This document shows positions 17,861-26,108 of a DNA stretch of 37,617 nucleotides, piece after piece (the stretch's first letter is position 1; the number at the start of each line of letters is the position of its first letter). The position numbers and the translations under genes are program-made. This DNA is from CAZVRZ01 sp964629965. Lineage in GTDB: Bacteria > Chloroflexota > Anaerolineae > Anaerolineales > UBA4823. The notes beneath the pieces were generated by a model. It had not been told where the DNA came from and did no database searches. It saw only the letters and a program-made list of their open reading frames with translations. The DNA lies in the NCBI GenBank assembly GCA_964629965.1, contig CAZVRZ010000040.1, positions 1-37,617 of the forward strand. Direction: 5' to 3'.

Positions 17861-19870
17861 ATGTCTTTGATCACGGTAACCAATCTATCGAAATCGTTCG
17901 AGCCGGTAGATATTTTCTCCGATATTTCCTTTACGGTACCTTACCGGGCGCGCATGGCCGTTGTGGGGCCAAATGGAATCGGCAAGACCACGCTGCTGCG
18001 CATCCTGGCCGGGGAAGATACGCCGAGCGGTGGGCAGGCCACCTGGGCGCGCGGCGTCAAGATGGGTTACCTGCCGCAAGAGTCGGGGTTTAATTCACAG
18101 AACACGCTCTGGCAGGAATGCTTGAGCGCGCTGCAGCCCTTGATGGATATGGAAGCCGAATTGGCCGGCCTGGAAGCCGCCATGAGCGAGCCGGACCAGG
18201 CTGAAGAGGCTCTGGAGCGCTATGGCTCGCTGCAGGCGAAGTTCGATCACCTGGGCGGGTACACTTATGTGACGCGCATCGAGCAGGTCTTGACCGGCTT
18301 GGGCTTCACGCGGGACGAGTTCTATTACCCGCTGGCCCATCTTTCTGGTGGGCAGCGCACCCGGGCTTTGCTGGGGCGCTTGCTGCTCTCTGATCCCGAT
18401 CTATTGATCCTGGATGAGCCGACCAATCACCTGGACATCCAGGCTGTGGAATGGCTGGAAAACTACCTTGCTGCGTGGGAGGGGGCTACGCTGATCGTTT
18501 CCCACGATCGTTATTTCCTGGATAAGGTGGTCAATACCATTCTAGAAATGAGCCGGGTCGGTTTTGAGCTGTATCGGGGGAACTATTCGGCTTATGTGCA
18601 GCAGCGCCAGGAGCGCTGGGAGCGCCGCGAGTTGATCTTTACTTCTGAGATCGAGCGGCTGGAGCGTGAGCTGGATTTCATCCGGCGCAATATTTCTGGG
18701 CAGAACGTTTCGCAGGCACGCGGCCGGCTGCGCCGCCTGAGCCGTTACCTGGAAGCAGCCGAGCAGTTGGGCATCGAAGCCGTCATTGGCAAGAACTGGG
18801 GCGAGATCAGCGAAGAAGTGCATATTTCGACCAGCTTTATGAATGTGGACGAGGCTAATCGCCGGGTGCGCGCCCTGAAGCCCCCCCGGTACCGCCCACC
18901 GCGCCTGAATCTCAACCTGAAATCCCAGTATCGCAGCGGAGAGATCGTGCTGCGCGCCCGCGAGCTGCAGGTTGGTTACCCGGGCAACCCGCTGTTCGCA
19001 GTGGATGAGATCGAGCTGCGCCGCCTGGAATGTGCGGCTTTGATTGGGCCGAACGGAGCCGGGAAAACCACTTTCTTAAAAACCATCCTGGAACAGATGC
19101 CGCCGCTGGCGGGGCAGGTCTACCTGGGCGCCAGCTTGAAGGTGGGCTACTTTGCCCAGGCGCACGAGGGTTTGAATCCCAAAAAAACGCTGGTGCAAGA
19201 GATCGAACCGCTTGCGCCGCAGATGCTGCTGGCCGATATCCGCGACTACCTGGCGCGTTTTCTGTTTACCGGCGAGGATGTTTTCAAATTAGTATCCATG
19301 CTCTCGGGCGGAGAGCGCGGCCGGCTGGCCCTGGCAAAACTGGCTCTCTCTTCCGCCAACCTGCTTTTGCTGGACGAGCCGACCAACCACCTGGATATCC
19401 AGGCGCAAGAGATCCTGGAGCAGGTGCTGGCTGAATTTTCTGGCACCATCCTGTTGGTCTCGCACGATCGTTACCTGATCGATGCCCTGGCAACCCAGGT
19501 TTGGGAGATCGACGAGGCCAGGGGCAGGCTGGAAATCTTCAAGGGAACGTACAGCCAGCAGCGCATGGAAAAAGAAGCGCAGAGGCTGGCGCAGCAGGCC
19601 GTGGTGCAAAACAATGAACGGCAGTTGCAGTACAAAGAGAAAGCGCGCGCCGAGAATCGCCAACTGACGGAGGAGCGCCGCCGCCAGGCCCGCTTGCAAG
19701 AGTTGGAAACATCGATCGAAGCCCTGGAACAGCAGTTGGCCGTTTTGACCAGGCGTTTGGAAAGCCCTCCGGCCGATCCGCTGAAGGTGCAACAACTGGG
19801 CAATGAGTACCTGCGCCTGCAAAGCGAGCTGGATGAACTGCTGCATGCCTGGGCGGAAATGCACAACTGA
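17861..19870 (+). CDS. ABC-F family ATPase (ribosome-associated type)
   Basis: A 669-residue protein with two ABC ATPase cassettes and no membrane segments, as in the ABC-F family, whose members act on ribosomes. Cassette 1 has GPNGIGKTT (about residue 37), LSGGQRTRALLGRLLL and LLILDEPTNHLDIQAVEWLE. A charged helical interdomain linker (about 250-330) corresponds to the P-site tRNA interaction motif region. Cassette 2 has GPNGAGKTT (about 396), LSGGERGRLALAKLAL and LLLLDEPTNHLD. The C-terminus is a coiled coil (about 570-660). It is closest in layout to Uup or YdiF-like members, but the subfamily cannot be fixed by eye. It is separated from endonuclease V by 1 bp, so the two are co-transcribed. 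GGTGAGG lies upstream of the ATG. Confidence 0.94.
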   Translation: MSLITVTNLSKSFEPVDIFSDISFTVPYRARMAVVGPNGIGKTTLLRILAGEDTPSGGQATWARGVKMGYLPQESGFNSQNTLWQECLSALQPLMDMEAELAGLEAAMSEPDQAEEALERYGSLQAKFDHLGGYTYVTRIEQVLTGLGFTRDEFYYPLAHLSGGQRTRALLGRLLLSDPDLLILDEPTNHLDIQAVEWLENYLAAWEGATLIVSHDRYFLDKVVNTILEMSRVGFELYRGNYSAYVQQRQERWERRELIFTSEIERLERELDFIRRNISGQNVSQARGRLRRLSRYLEAAEQLGIEAVIGKNWGEISEEVHISTSFMNVDEANRRVRALKPPRYRPPRLNLNLKSQYRSGEIVLRARELQVGYPGNPLFAVDEIELRRLECAALIGPNGAGKTTFLKTILEQMPPLAGQVYLGASLKVGYFAQAHEGLNPKKTLVQEIEPLAPQMLLADIRDYLARFLFTGEDVFKLVSMLSGGERGRLALAKLALSSANLLLLDEPTNHLDIQAQEILEQVLAEFSGTILLVSHDRYLIDALATQVWEIDEARGRLEIFKGTYSQQRMEKEAQRLAQQAVVQNNERQLQYKEKARAENRQLTEERRRQARLQELETSIEALEQQLAVLTRRLESPPADPLKVQQLGNEYLRLQSELDELLHAWAEMHN

Positions 19871-19871
19871 T

Positions 19872-20594
19872 ATGCCTGTTTTGCGATTGCAGCATGCCCA
19901 CCGCTGGGACCTGCCCGCCGCAGAAGCCGTTCAGGTGCAGCTTGTGCTGCGCGGCGCTTTGCGGGTGGAGCAGGCGTTGGACCTGGCTGCCCTGCGCTGC
20001 GTTGGCGGGGTGGACGCGGGTTTTCCGGCGGGGGGCGAGATCGCCCGGGCGGTTGTGGTGGTGTTGGCTTACCCGGCGATGACCCTGGTCGAATATGCCG
20101 TGGCCGAGGTTCCCGTGCGCTTCCCTTATGTTCCCGGGCTGCTTTCTTTTCGAGAGGCGCCGGCCATCCTGGCGGCCCTGGAAAAATTGAGTTTTCTGCC
20201 GGACGTTTTGATCTTCGATGGGCACGGCCTGGCGCACCCGCGCCGCCTGGGGATTGCCTGCCACCTGGGCGTTTTATTAGACCATCCTACGGTGGGCTGC
20301 GCGAAATCTATCCTGGTTGGAAAGCATGGGCCTTTGGGAGAGGCCGCCGGCAGCACCAGCGAGCTGTGTGTGGGCGCCGAAGTGTTGGGAGCCGCAGTGC
20401 GCACCCGGCGCGGCGTGAAACCGGTGTATATTTCTCCAGGCCACCGCAGCGATATTGGATCGGCGGTGCAACTGGCTTTGGCTTGCGGGCGTGGCTATCG
20501 TTTGCCGGAACCCACCCGCCTGGCCGATAAAATTGCTTCGTTAAGGGGATCTCTCGACACGTATGCGAGTTTCAATCGAACACCATCTCTCTGA
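19872..20594 (+). CDS. nfi: Endonuclease V (deoxyinosine 3'-endonuclease)
   Basis: A 240-residue endonuclease V, which nicks DNA 3' to deoxyinosine to start repair of deaminated adenine. The catalytic carboxylates of the family are visible: D48 (GGVDAGF), E95 (LLSFREAPA) and D116 (FDGHG). The conserved lysine is K145 (VGCAKS), and YVPGLL precedes the Glu motif. Length is normal (about 220-240). The ATG at 19872 follows the ABC-F stop by 1 bp; the open frame continues upstream but has no better start. The 3' end overlaps the following GNAT gene by 32 bp, so the three genes form one operon. Confidence 0.94.
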   Translation: MPVLRLQHAHRWDLPAAEAVQVQLVLRGALRVEQALDLAALRCVGGVDAGFPAGGEIARAVVVVLAYPAMTLVEYAVAEVPVRFPYVPGLLSFREAPAILAALEKLSFLPDVLIFDGHGLAHPRRLGIACHLGVLLDHPTVGCAKSILVGKHGPLGEAAGSTSELCVGAEVLGAAVRTRRGVKPVYISPGHRSDIGSAVQLALACGRGYRLPEPTRLADKIASLRGSLDTYASFNRTPSL

Positions 20595-21492
20595 ATTAAC
20601 GCGCCTGGTCAACCTGCACCTGGGCAGCATGCCTCCCGGCTGGCAGCTTACCCAGCGGCAGGTGGCCGGGATCGTGGGCAACACCGGATTATGGAACGGG
20701 CATTATCCGGAGACGGCTCATGGGATGGATGCTGAAATCGTGACCGTATTCGAGGGGGATCGGTTGGCGGCGGCTGCGCAGTTAGATTTCCCCAGGGTGA
20801 ATGATCTTCCATCCGGCGACGGCGATGTAGGAGAGCATCCCGGCGAGATCAAAGGCAATGTGAGCTGGATGTTTGCTGCGCCGGACCAGCCAGAGGCAGC
20901 AGCCCGGCTGGTAGAAAGGCTGGTCGAGCAGGCGGAGAGGCTGCACCTGAGCGGGGTAGAGGTTACGGCGCGCTGCAGCTTTGGCATGGGATGGATGGGC
21001 GTGCCGCAGACCTGGGAGCACCTGGCGGCGGGCTTGCAGCAGGCGGGTTTTTTCTATGCCGGCAGTTGGGCGAGCATGCTTTCGCACCTGGAATTGGCCG
21101 ATGTTCCACAGCCTGCCATGCAAAAGCTGCGCCTGGAACGCTCGGTCAACGAACCGGCAGGCGAATGGGTATTGGCGGCTTATGTGGAAGAGCAACGCGT
21201 GGGGGAATGCGAAGCCTGGGATATCCCGGCGCACCTGTCTGCCTGCGCGGGGGCGCAGCGCTGGGTCACGCTGGAATGGCTGGGCGTTTCGCCCGCGTAC
21301 CGCGGGCGCGGCCTGGGCCGCTGGCTGCTGAACGAGCAGCTCCGCTGGCAAAAGCAGCGCGGCAGGCAGCACGCCATTTGTTGGACCGAGACGCACAACC
21401 ACATCGCTCAGCGCGTGAACTTGCAGGCGGGTTTTGTGTATGGCCCAGCGTGCGGGCTGTTCACGCGCCGCTCCACGCCGGGCGACGCCTGA
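20563..21492 (+). CDS. GNAT-family N-acetyltransferase
   Basis: A 309-residue protein with a clear C-terminal GNAT domain. EWLGVSPAYRGRGLGRWLLN holds the acetyl-CoA-binding loop (about residues 247-254), and HNHIAQRVNLQAGFVYGP is the family-typical ending. The N-terminal half looks like a second, degenerate GNAT-like domain, with VSWMFAAPDQPEAAARLV in the position of the CoA loop. The acceptor is unknown. It overlaps the endonuclease V gene by 32 bp and converges on uvrA 17 bp away, with no obvious terminator between. Confidence 0.82.
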   Translation: MRVSIEHHLSELTRLVNLHLGSMPPGWQLTQRQVAGIVGNTGLWNGHYPETAHGMDAEIVTVFEGDRLAAAAQLDFPRVNDLPSGDGDVGEHPGEIKGNVSWMFAAPDQPEAAARLVERLVEQAERLHLSGVEVTARCSFGMGWMGVPQTWEHLAAGLQQAGFFYAGSWASMLSHLELADVPQPAMQKLRLERSVNEPAGEWVLAAYVEEQRVGECEAWDIPAHLSACAGAQRWVTLEWLGVSPAYRGRGLGRWLLNEQLRWQKQRGRQHAICWTETHNHIAQRVNLQAGFVYGPACGLFTRRSTPGDA

Positions 21493-21509
21493 AACGACCG
21501 ATACGGGCG

Positions 21510-24416
21510 CTACGGACGCTGGAATAAATCCCGCAGGAAGTTGCCGGTATAAGAGGCCTCTACTGCAGACAACTCTTCGGGCGTGCCTTCTGCCACCAAC
21601 ATTCCGCCGCGATCGCCGCCTTCCGGCCCCAAGTCGATCAGGTGATCGGCCACCTTGATGATATCCAGGTTGTGTTCGATGATCACCACGCTGTTGCCGG
21701 CGTTCACCAGGCGCTGGAGCACTTCGATCAGCTTGTGCACATCGGCGGCGTGCAGGCCCACGGAAGGCTCGTCCAGCACATAGATGGTGCGCCCGGTGGC
21801 GCGGCGGGACAGCTCGCGTGAGAGCTTGACGCGCTGCGCTTCTCCGCCTGAGAGCGTGGGGGCGGGCTGCCCGAGACGAACATATCCCAGGCCCACGTCA
21901 TACATCGTTTGCAAGCGGCTCATCATCCAGGGAATGGCTCCGAAGATATCCAGGGCCTCTTCCACGGTCAGGTCAAGCACTTCGGCTATGTTGAGATTCT
22001 TGAAACGCACCTGGAGCGTCTCGCGGTTGAAGCGCGCTCCGTGGCACACATCGCAGGGCACGTAAACATCCGGCAGGAACTGCATCTCGATGCGCAACTG
22101 CCCCTGGCCCTGGCAGGCTTCGCAGCGCCCGCCGTGCACGTTGAAAGAGAAGCGCCCGGGTTTGTAGCCGCGGATCTTGCTTTCTGGCAGGTCGGAGTAC
22201 AGCGTGCGGATATGATCGAAGAGGCCGGTGTAGGTGCTGGGGTTCGAGCGCGGCGTGCGCCCGATGGGGGATTGGTCGATGTTAATGATCTTGTCGAGAT
22301 ACTCCACGCCATCGATGCGATCGTGGTCGCCGGCCTGGGTGTGCGCCCGGTGGAGCTGGCGCGCCAGGGCTTTATACAGGATCTCTACCATCAGGGTGGA
22401 TTTTCCCGAGCCTGATACGCCGGTGATGCACACCAGTTGGCCCAAGGGGATGCGCACATCGATATTCTTGAGGTTGTTCTCGCGTGCTCCGCGCACCCAC
22501 AGCGCTTTGCCGTTGCCAGGCCGCCGCGCGGGGATGGCGACGCGCAGGCGCCCGGACATATAAGCCCCGGTGAGCGAGGTGGGATGCGCCAGGATATCTT
22601 CCACCGTGCCCTCGGCGACCACCTCGCCGCCGTGTTCGCCGGCGCCCGGTCCCAGGTCGAGGATCCAATCGGCGGAGCGGATGGTTTCCTCGTCGTGTTC
22701 CACCACCAGCACGGTGTTGCCCAGGTCGCGCAGCCCCATCAGCGTCTGCAGCAGGCGATAGTTGTCGCGCGGGTGCAGGCCGATGGAAGGCTCATCCAGG
22801 ACGTATAAAACGCCCATCAGGCGCGAGCCCACCTGGGTTGCCAGCCGGATGCGCTGCGCTTCGCCGCCGGAGAGCGAGCCCGCCGAGCGCCGCAGGGTGA
22901 GGTAATCCAAGCCGACGTTGACCAGGAAGCCGAGGCGCGCCAGGATCTCTTTGAGGATATTCCCGGCAATCGCCTGTTGGCGGGGCGTCAGCGGTGTTTC
23001 GGGACTATTCAGGTTGGCGACCCAGTCCAGCGTCTTGAGCACCGGCCAATTGGTCACTTCGACGATATTGGTGCTGTCGATGGTGACAGCCAGCGCTTCC
23101 TTGCGCAGGCGCAGCCCGCCACAGGTGGGGCAGATGTGCTCGCTCATATATTCCGATATTTTTTCGCGCATGTATTCCGACGAGCTCTCGTTATAGCGGC
23201 GCTGCAGGTTGTTGATCACCCCTTCGAAGGCCAATTTGAAAGTCGCCTGGCGCCCGTCGCGATTCTGGTAATGGACGGTCACTTCTTTGCCGCGCGTGCC
23301 GTACAAGATGAGATCTTTTTGTTCGGGCGCCAGGCTGCTGACGGGCACGTCCAGGTCGATATGGTTCTCGCGCGCCACGGCCTCCAGCGTTTGCCAGTAG
23401 TAACCGCCCTCTTCGCGCGGCCCGCTCCACTCGCTGATGGCGATGGCGCCTTCGTTCAGGGAAACATCCGGGTCAGGGATGAGCAGTTCGGGGTCCAGTT
23501 CGAGCTTGCCGCCCAGGCCCTGGCAATCGGGGCAGGCGCCGTGGGGCGTGTTGAAAGAGAAGGTGCGCGGCTCGATCTCGGGCAGCACCGAGCCGTGTTC
23601 CGGGCAGGCCAGGTGCTCGGAGAAGGACAGGTCTTGCTCCGAGGAAGCCTGGCCGTCCTGGTCGCCTGGCAGCAGGTGAATGATCAGGTAGCCGTCGCCG
23701 AACTTGAGGGCGGTCTCGATCGAATCGGTCAGGCGCGAGCGCTGGGCGTCTTTCTCTTCAGTTTCTGTCACGGCGCGCAAAACGATGCGATCCACCACCG
23801 CTTCGATGGTATGGATCTTGTAGCGGTCCATCTGGATCTCTTCGTCCAGCTCGTGCACCTGCCCATCCACCCGGGCGCGCACGAAGCCGGCTTTGCGGAT
23901 CTCATCCAACACGGCCTGGTGGGTGCCCTTGCGCCCGCGCACCAGTGGGGAGAGCACCAGCAGGCGCGTGCCGGCAGGCAGGGCCTCGACCGCGTCCACG
24001 ATCTCCTGGGCGGACTGGCGCGAGACGGTGCGCCCGCACTCCGGGCAGTGGGGGATGCCGGCGCGGGCAAAGAGCAGGCGCAGGTAATCGTAGATCTCGG
24101 TGACGGTGCCCACGGTGGAACGCGGGTTGTGCGAAGTGCCTTTCTGGTCGATCGAAACGGCCGGCGACAGGCCCTCGATATAGTCCACGTCCGGCTTGTC
24201 CATCTGGCCCAGGAACTGGCGGGCGTAGGCCGAAAGCGACTCGACATAGCGCCGCTGGCCCTCGGCGAAAATGGTGTCAAAAGCCAGCGAGGATTTCCCG
24301 GAGCCGGACAGGCCGGTGATGACCACCAGCTTGTCACGGGGAATTTCGACGGTGATATTTTTCAGGTTGTGGACGCGGGCGCCCACCACACGGATGACAT
24401 TGGAAGACATAGGCAT
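21510..24416 (-). CDS. uvrA: Excinuclease ABC subunit A (UvrA)
   Basis: A 968-residue UvrA, the damage-sensing ATPase dimer of nucleotide excision repair. Sequence marks are GLSGSGKSSLAFDTIFAEGQ (Walker A of domain I), a zinc site beginning CPECGRTVSRQ and a second, HICPTCGGLRLR. The signature LSGGEAQRIRLATQVGS and DEPSIGLHPRDN follow. Domain II has GVSGSGKSTL, CEACQGQGQLRIEMQFLPD with CDVCHGARFN, LSGGEAQRVKLSRELSR and DEPSVGLHAADV. All motifs are intact and the length is typical (about 940-970). An ATG at 24410 is an equally possible start: GGA lies 7 nt before it, whereas 24416 has little upstream. A extended -10 promoter lies about 50 bp upstream. Confidence 0.97.
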   Translation of the reverse strand: MPMSSNVIRVVGARVHNLKNITVEIPRDKLVVITGLSGSGKSSLAFDTIFAEGQRRYVESLSAYARQFLGQMDKPDVDYIEGLSPAVSIDQKGTSHNPRSTVGTVTEIYDYLRLLFARAGIPHCPECGRTVSRQSAQEIVDAVEALPAGTRLLVLSPLVRGRKGTHQAVLDEIRKAGFVRARVDGQVHELDEEIQMDRYKIHTIEAVVDRIVLRAVTETEEKDAQRSRLTDSIETALKFGDGYLIIHLLPGDQDGQASSEQDLSFSEHLACPEHGSVLPEIEPRTFSFNTPHGACPDCQGLGGKLELDPELLIPDPDVSLNEGAIAISEWSGPREEGGYYWQTLEAVARENHIDLDVPVSSLAPEQKDLILYGTRGKEVTVHYQNRDGRQATFKLAFEGVINNLQRRYNESSSEYMREKISEYMSEHICPTCGGLRLRKEALAVTIDSTNIVEVTNWPVLKTLDWVANLNSPETPLTPRQQAIAGNILKEILARLGFLVNVGLDYLTLRRSAGSLSGGEAQRIRLATQVGSRLMGVLYVLDEPSIGLHPRDNYRLLQTLMGLRDLGNTVLVVEHDEETIRSADWILDLGPGAGEHGGEVVAEGTVEDILAHPTSLTGAYMSGRLRVAIPARRPGNGKALWVRGARENNLKNIDVRIPLGQLVCITGVSGSGKSTLMVEILYKALARQLHRAHTQAGDHDRIDGVEYLDKIINIDQSPIGRTPRSNPSTYTGLFDHIRTLYSDLPESKIRGYKPGRFSFNVHGGRCEACQGQGQLRIEMQFLPDVYVPCDVCHGARFNRETLQVRFKNLNIAEVLDLTVEEALDIFGAIPWMMSRLQTMYDVGLGYVRLGQPAPTLSGGEAQRVKLSRELSRRATGRTIYVLDEPSVGLHAADVHKLIEVLQRLVNAGNSVVIIEHNLDIIKVADHLIDLGPEGGDRGGMLVAEGTPEELSAVEASYTGNFLRDLFQRP

Positions 24417-24464
24417 ATCCAGGCTTGCAGAGGATTGTGGGGATTGACGTTTTTACAACCCCCG

Positions 24465-24473
24465 ATTATAGCA
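24465..24473 (-). promoter_or_regulatory. Extended -10 promoter of uvrA
   Basis: TGCTATAAT on the minus strand, about 50 bp ahead of the uvrA ATG, with no convincing -35 box. It is the third minus-strand extended -10 in the window (see clpC and LCP). A known SOS box could not be identified by eye. Confidence 0.5.
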
Positions 24474-24539
24474 CATTTGTTTTTATTCTCAGGTCTTTTT
24501 TAGAGATGTCATTAGTATGTTAAGGGGAGATGTAAAATG

Positions 24540-24690
24540 GTAGAGGCACGGCAGATCGATTGTCGTTAGGTCGCGAGAGGCCGTTTCGCAGTGAGCATCG
24601 CCGTGCCTTTACCAAGGGAGCCCGAACAGTTACAAGGACGCTAGAGTCCGAATTCGCTAGAATGGGCTCAGTTGTATTATACAGAAAGGA
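24540..24690 (+). ncRNA. Possible IS110 bridge RNA region (structured left end)
   Basis: The stretch upstream of the recombinase carries a 9-bp inverted repeat: AGGCACGGC at 24544-24552 pairs with GCCGTGCCT at 24600-24608. A small GGAC/GTCC hairpin lies near 24636-24649. Members of the IS110 group encode a structured bridge RNA in the non-coding end 5' of the recombinase, which pairs with target and donor DNA. Position and length fit. The loops that would pair with target and donor were not identified, so this is inference. Confidence 0.35.
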
Positions 24691-24697
24691 ATGCGAT

Positions 24698-25633
24698 ATG
24701 CAAAGCGAATGGGTTGGAATTGATGTAGGGAAAAGTGGCTTGGATGCGAATCGATATGGGAGCAAGGAAGTGCCGCATTTCAACAACGATGCTGCCGGCC
24801 ACAGGCAGTTGGTAGCCTGGGTCGAGAGCCTTGGGGAAGTGCGGGTAGTCGTAGAAGCGACGGGGGGATATGAACAATCGGTGGTGCATGCCTTGTGGAA
24901 TGTCGGGGTTGTTGTGGCAGTGGTGAACCCTATGCGGGTGCGTGAATTTGCCAAATCACAGGGGATCCTGGCCAAGACCGACAAGATTGATGCGCGGCTG
25001 ATTGCCCATTTTGGACAGGTGACCCAACCGGCCAGCACTCCTCCACAAACAGAAGCACAAATATACCTATCGGTGTGCGTGGAGCGGCGGCGGCAGCTGG
25101 TGATCATGGTGACAACCGAAAAGAACCGCCTGTCAACCTGTCCAGAGAGTATGCGGGCGAATATCGAAGACCATATTGCCTTCCTGGAAACGGGGATTTG
25201 CGGCCTGGAAGAAGAGATACATGGGCTGATCCAGCAAGATGACCAGATGCAAACCCGAGCTGCACAAATCGACAGCATGCCAGGCATTGGCCCGGTCACG
25301 GCCAGCACCATGGTAGCCGATTTGCCCGAGTTGGGCAAGCTCACTCGCCAAGAAATCGCTGCATTGGTGGGCGTTGCTCCTTTCAACAAGGACAGTGGCA
25401 AAAAACGAGGAAAACGCAAAACGAAGGGCGGGCGGGCCAGCTTACGCCGAGTTTTATACATGGCGGCTTTGTCGGCAAGTAAATGTAATCCTGTCATCCG
25501 TGCGTTCTACCAAAGCTTACTCAAGCGTGGAAAGGAGAAGAAAGTTGCCCTGGTGGCCTGTATGCGGAAAATGCTGTGCATTCTCAATGCAATGGTCCGC
25601 AAAGGGGAAACCTGGCGCATTTTGCCAACCTAA
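24698..25633 (+). CDS. IS110-family DEDD recombinase (transposase)
   Basis: A 311-residue IS110-family recombinase. The N-terminal RuvC-like DEDD domain shows GIDVGKSGLD, VVEATGGYEQ and KTDKIDARLIAHFGQ, which supply the acidic residues. A coiled middle is followed by a C-terminal Tnp_20-type domain, with SMPGIGPVTASTMVADLPEL, LVGVAPFNKDSGKKRGKRK and LRRVLYMAALSASKCNPVIR holding the serine region of the second active site. The ATG at 24698 follows AGAAAGGA; the frame is open further upstream, but homology starts here. The gene is full length and uninterrupted. It lies between uvrA and the DGR locus and may have helped assemble the island. Confidence 0.93.
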   Translation: MQSEWVGIDVGKSGLDANRYGSKEVPHFNNDAAGHRQLVAWVESLGEVRVVVEATGGYEQSVVHALWNVGVVVAVVNPMRVREFAKSQGILAKTDKIDARLIAHFGQVTQPASTPPQTEAQIYLSVCVERRRQLVIMVTTEKNRLSTCPESMRANIEDHIAFLETGICGLEEEIHGLIQQDDQMQTRAAQIDSMPGIGPVTASTMVADLPELGKLTRQEIAALVGVAPFNKDSGKKRGKRKTKGGRASLRRVLYMAALSASKCNPVIRAFYQSLLKRGKEKKVALVACMRKMLCILNAMVRKGETWRILPT

Positions 25634-25665
25634 AACCGTTTTTTGCCCTTGACATTTATCACAGT

Positions 25666-25804
25666 TACTGCGAACGAAGTGAAGCAATCTCCTCGGGATA
25701 AGGAGGGGGTTGCAAGGAGTTGTACTCAAACTCATTCGTCGGCCGTATTCCATACGGCCTTCTCGCAACGACATTGGCCCGCAGCGCAGGAAAGCAATCT
25801 CCCT
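25666..25804 (+). repeat. Repeat-rich part of the 475-bp intergenic stretch
   Basis: The gene-free region 25634-26108 begins here. ACTGCGAACGAAGTGAAGC at 25666-25684, then AATCTC, resembles a dispersed extragenic repeat of the TGCGAGCGAAGCGAAGCAATCTC kind found in many bacteria. A diverged second copy (CGCAGCGCAGGAAAGCAATC) ends near 25804. Between them is an 8-bp perfect hairpin, GGCCGTAT / ATACGGCC (25741-25748, 25752-25759). No gene is supported here. Confidence 0.45.
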
Positions 25805-25812
25805 GCCTGGAA

Positions 25813-25850
25813 GCCCTGCAGGGTACTGTATCTTTGCGTAAGGAAATTCA
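25813..25850 (-). repeat. Dispersed repeat copy 2 (inverted)
   Basis: Read on the minus strand it gives TTTCCTTACGCAAAGATACA followed by GTACCCTGCAG. This matches the copy at 25998-26036 over about 36 nt with a few mismatches and one 2-nt indel. The two face each other and enclose about 150 bp without a gene, like the terminal inverted repeats of a miniature element. Confidence 0.55.
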
Positions 25851-25997
25851 TGATGGGCTCTAAAAATGCACCTAGAACAAGGGCTAAGCTTACCCAATCT
25901 GTGGCTTCATGCAATCAATTTTGGCGACAAATGCCACATGTGCGGACAAACAACTTGCGAAAAAGTGCCTTGGAGAGCTCGCCGGGAAAGCCATTTT

Positions 25998-26036
25998 TGA
26001 AATTCCTTACTGAAGGATACAGTATCCCCTGCAGCA
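25998..26036 (+). repeat. Dispersed repeat copy 3
   Basis: Contains AATTCCTTACTGAAGGATAC followed by AGTATCCCCTGCAG. It pairs with 25813-25850 in inverted orientation and resembles the window-start copy at 27-55. It ends about 28 bp before the -10 box of the DGR target gene. Confidence 0.55.
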
Positions 26037-26063
26037 CAGGCTGCTGATTCCCACGGATTGCCG

Positions 26064-26103
26064 TATAATTAAGCCAGGTGTACGGATCCTTTCAACGGGG
26101 AGG
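26064..26103 (+). promoter_or_regulatory. -10 box and ribosome site of the DGR target gene
   Basis: A perfect TATAAT at 26064-26069 lies 40 bp before the ATG at 26109; no good -35 was found at the expected spacing. A strong Shine-Dalgarno GGGGAGG occupies 26097-26103, 5 nt from the ATG, which fixes the start. Confidence 0.5.
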
Positions 26104-26108
26104 GCAGG

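Larger units (their letters stand above)
24474..25660 (+). mobile_element. IS110-family insertion sequence (ends not defined)
   Basis: The recombinase gene at 24698-25633 and its non-coding left flank define an IS110-type element inserted between uvrA and the DGR locus. IS110 elements generally lack terminal inverted repeats and target duplications, so the ends cannot be set from one copy; the coordinates are outer estimates. The intact recombinase suggests recent activity. Confidence 0.45.

Noticed and set aside
22977..24503. 508-residue open frame opposite uvrA
   Set aside because: Antisense shadow of a GC-rich conserved gene, with no family features.
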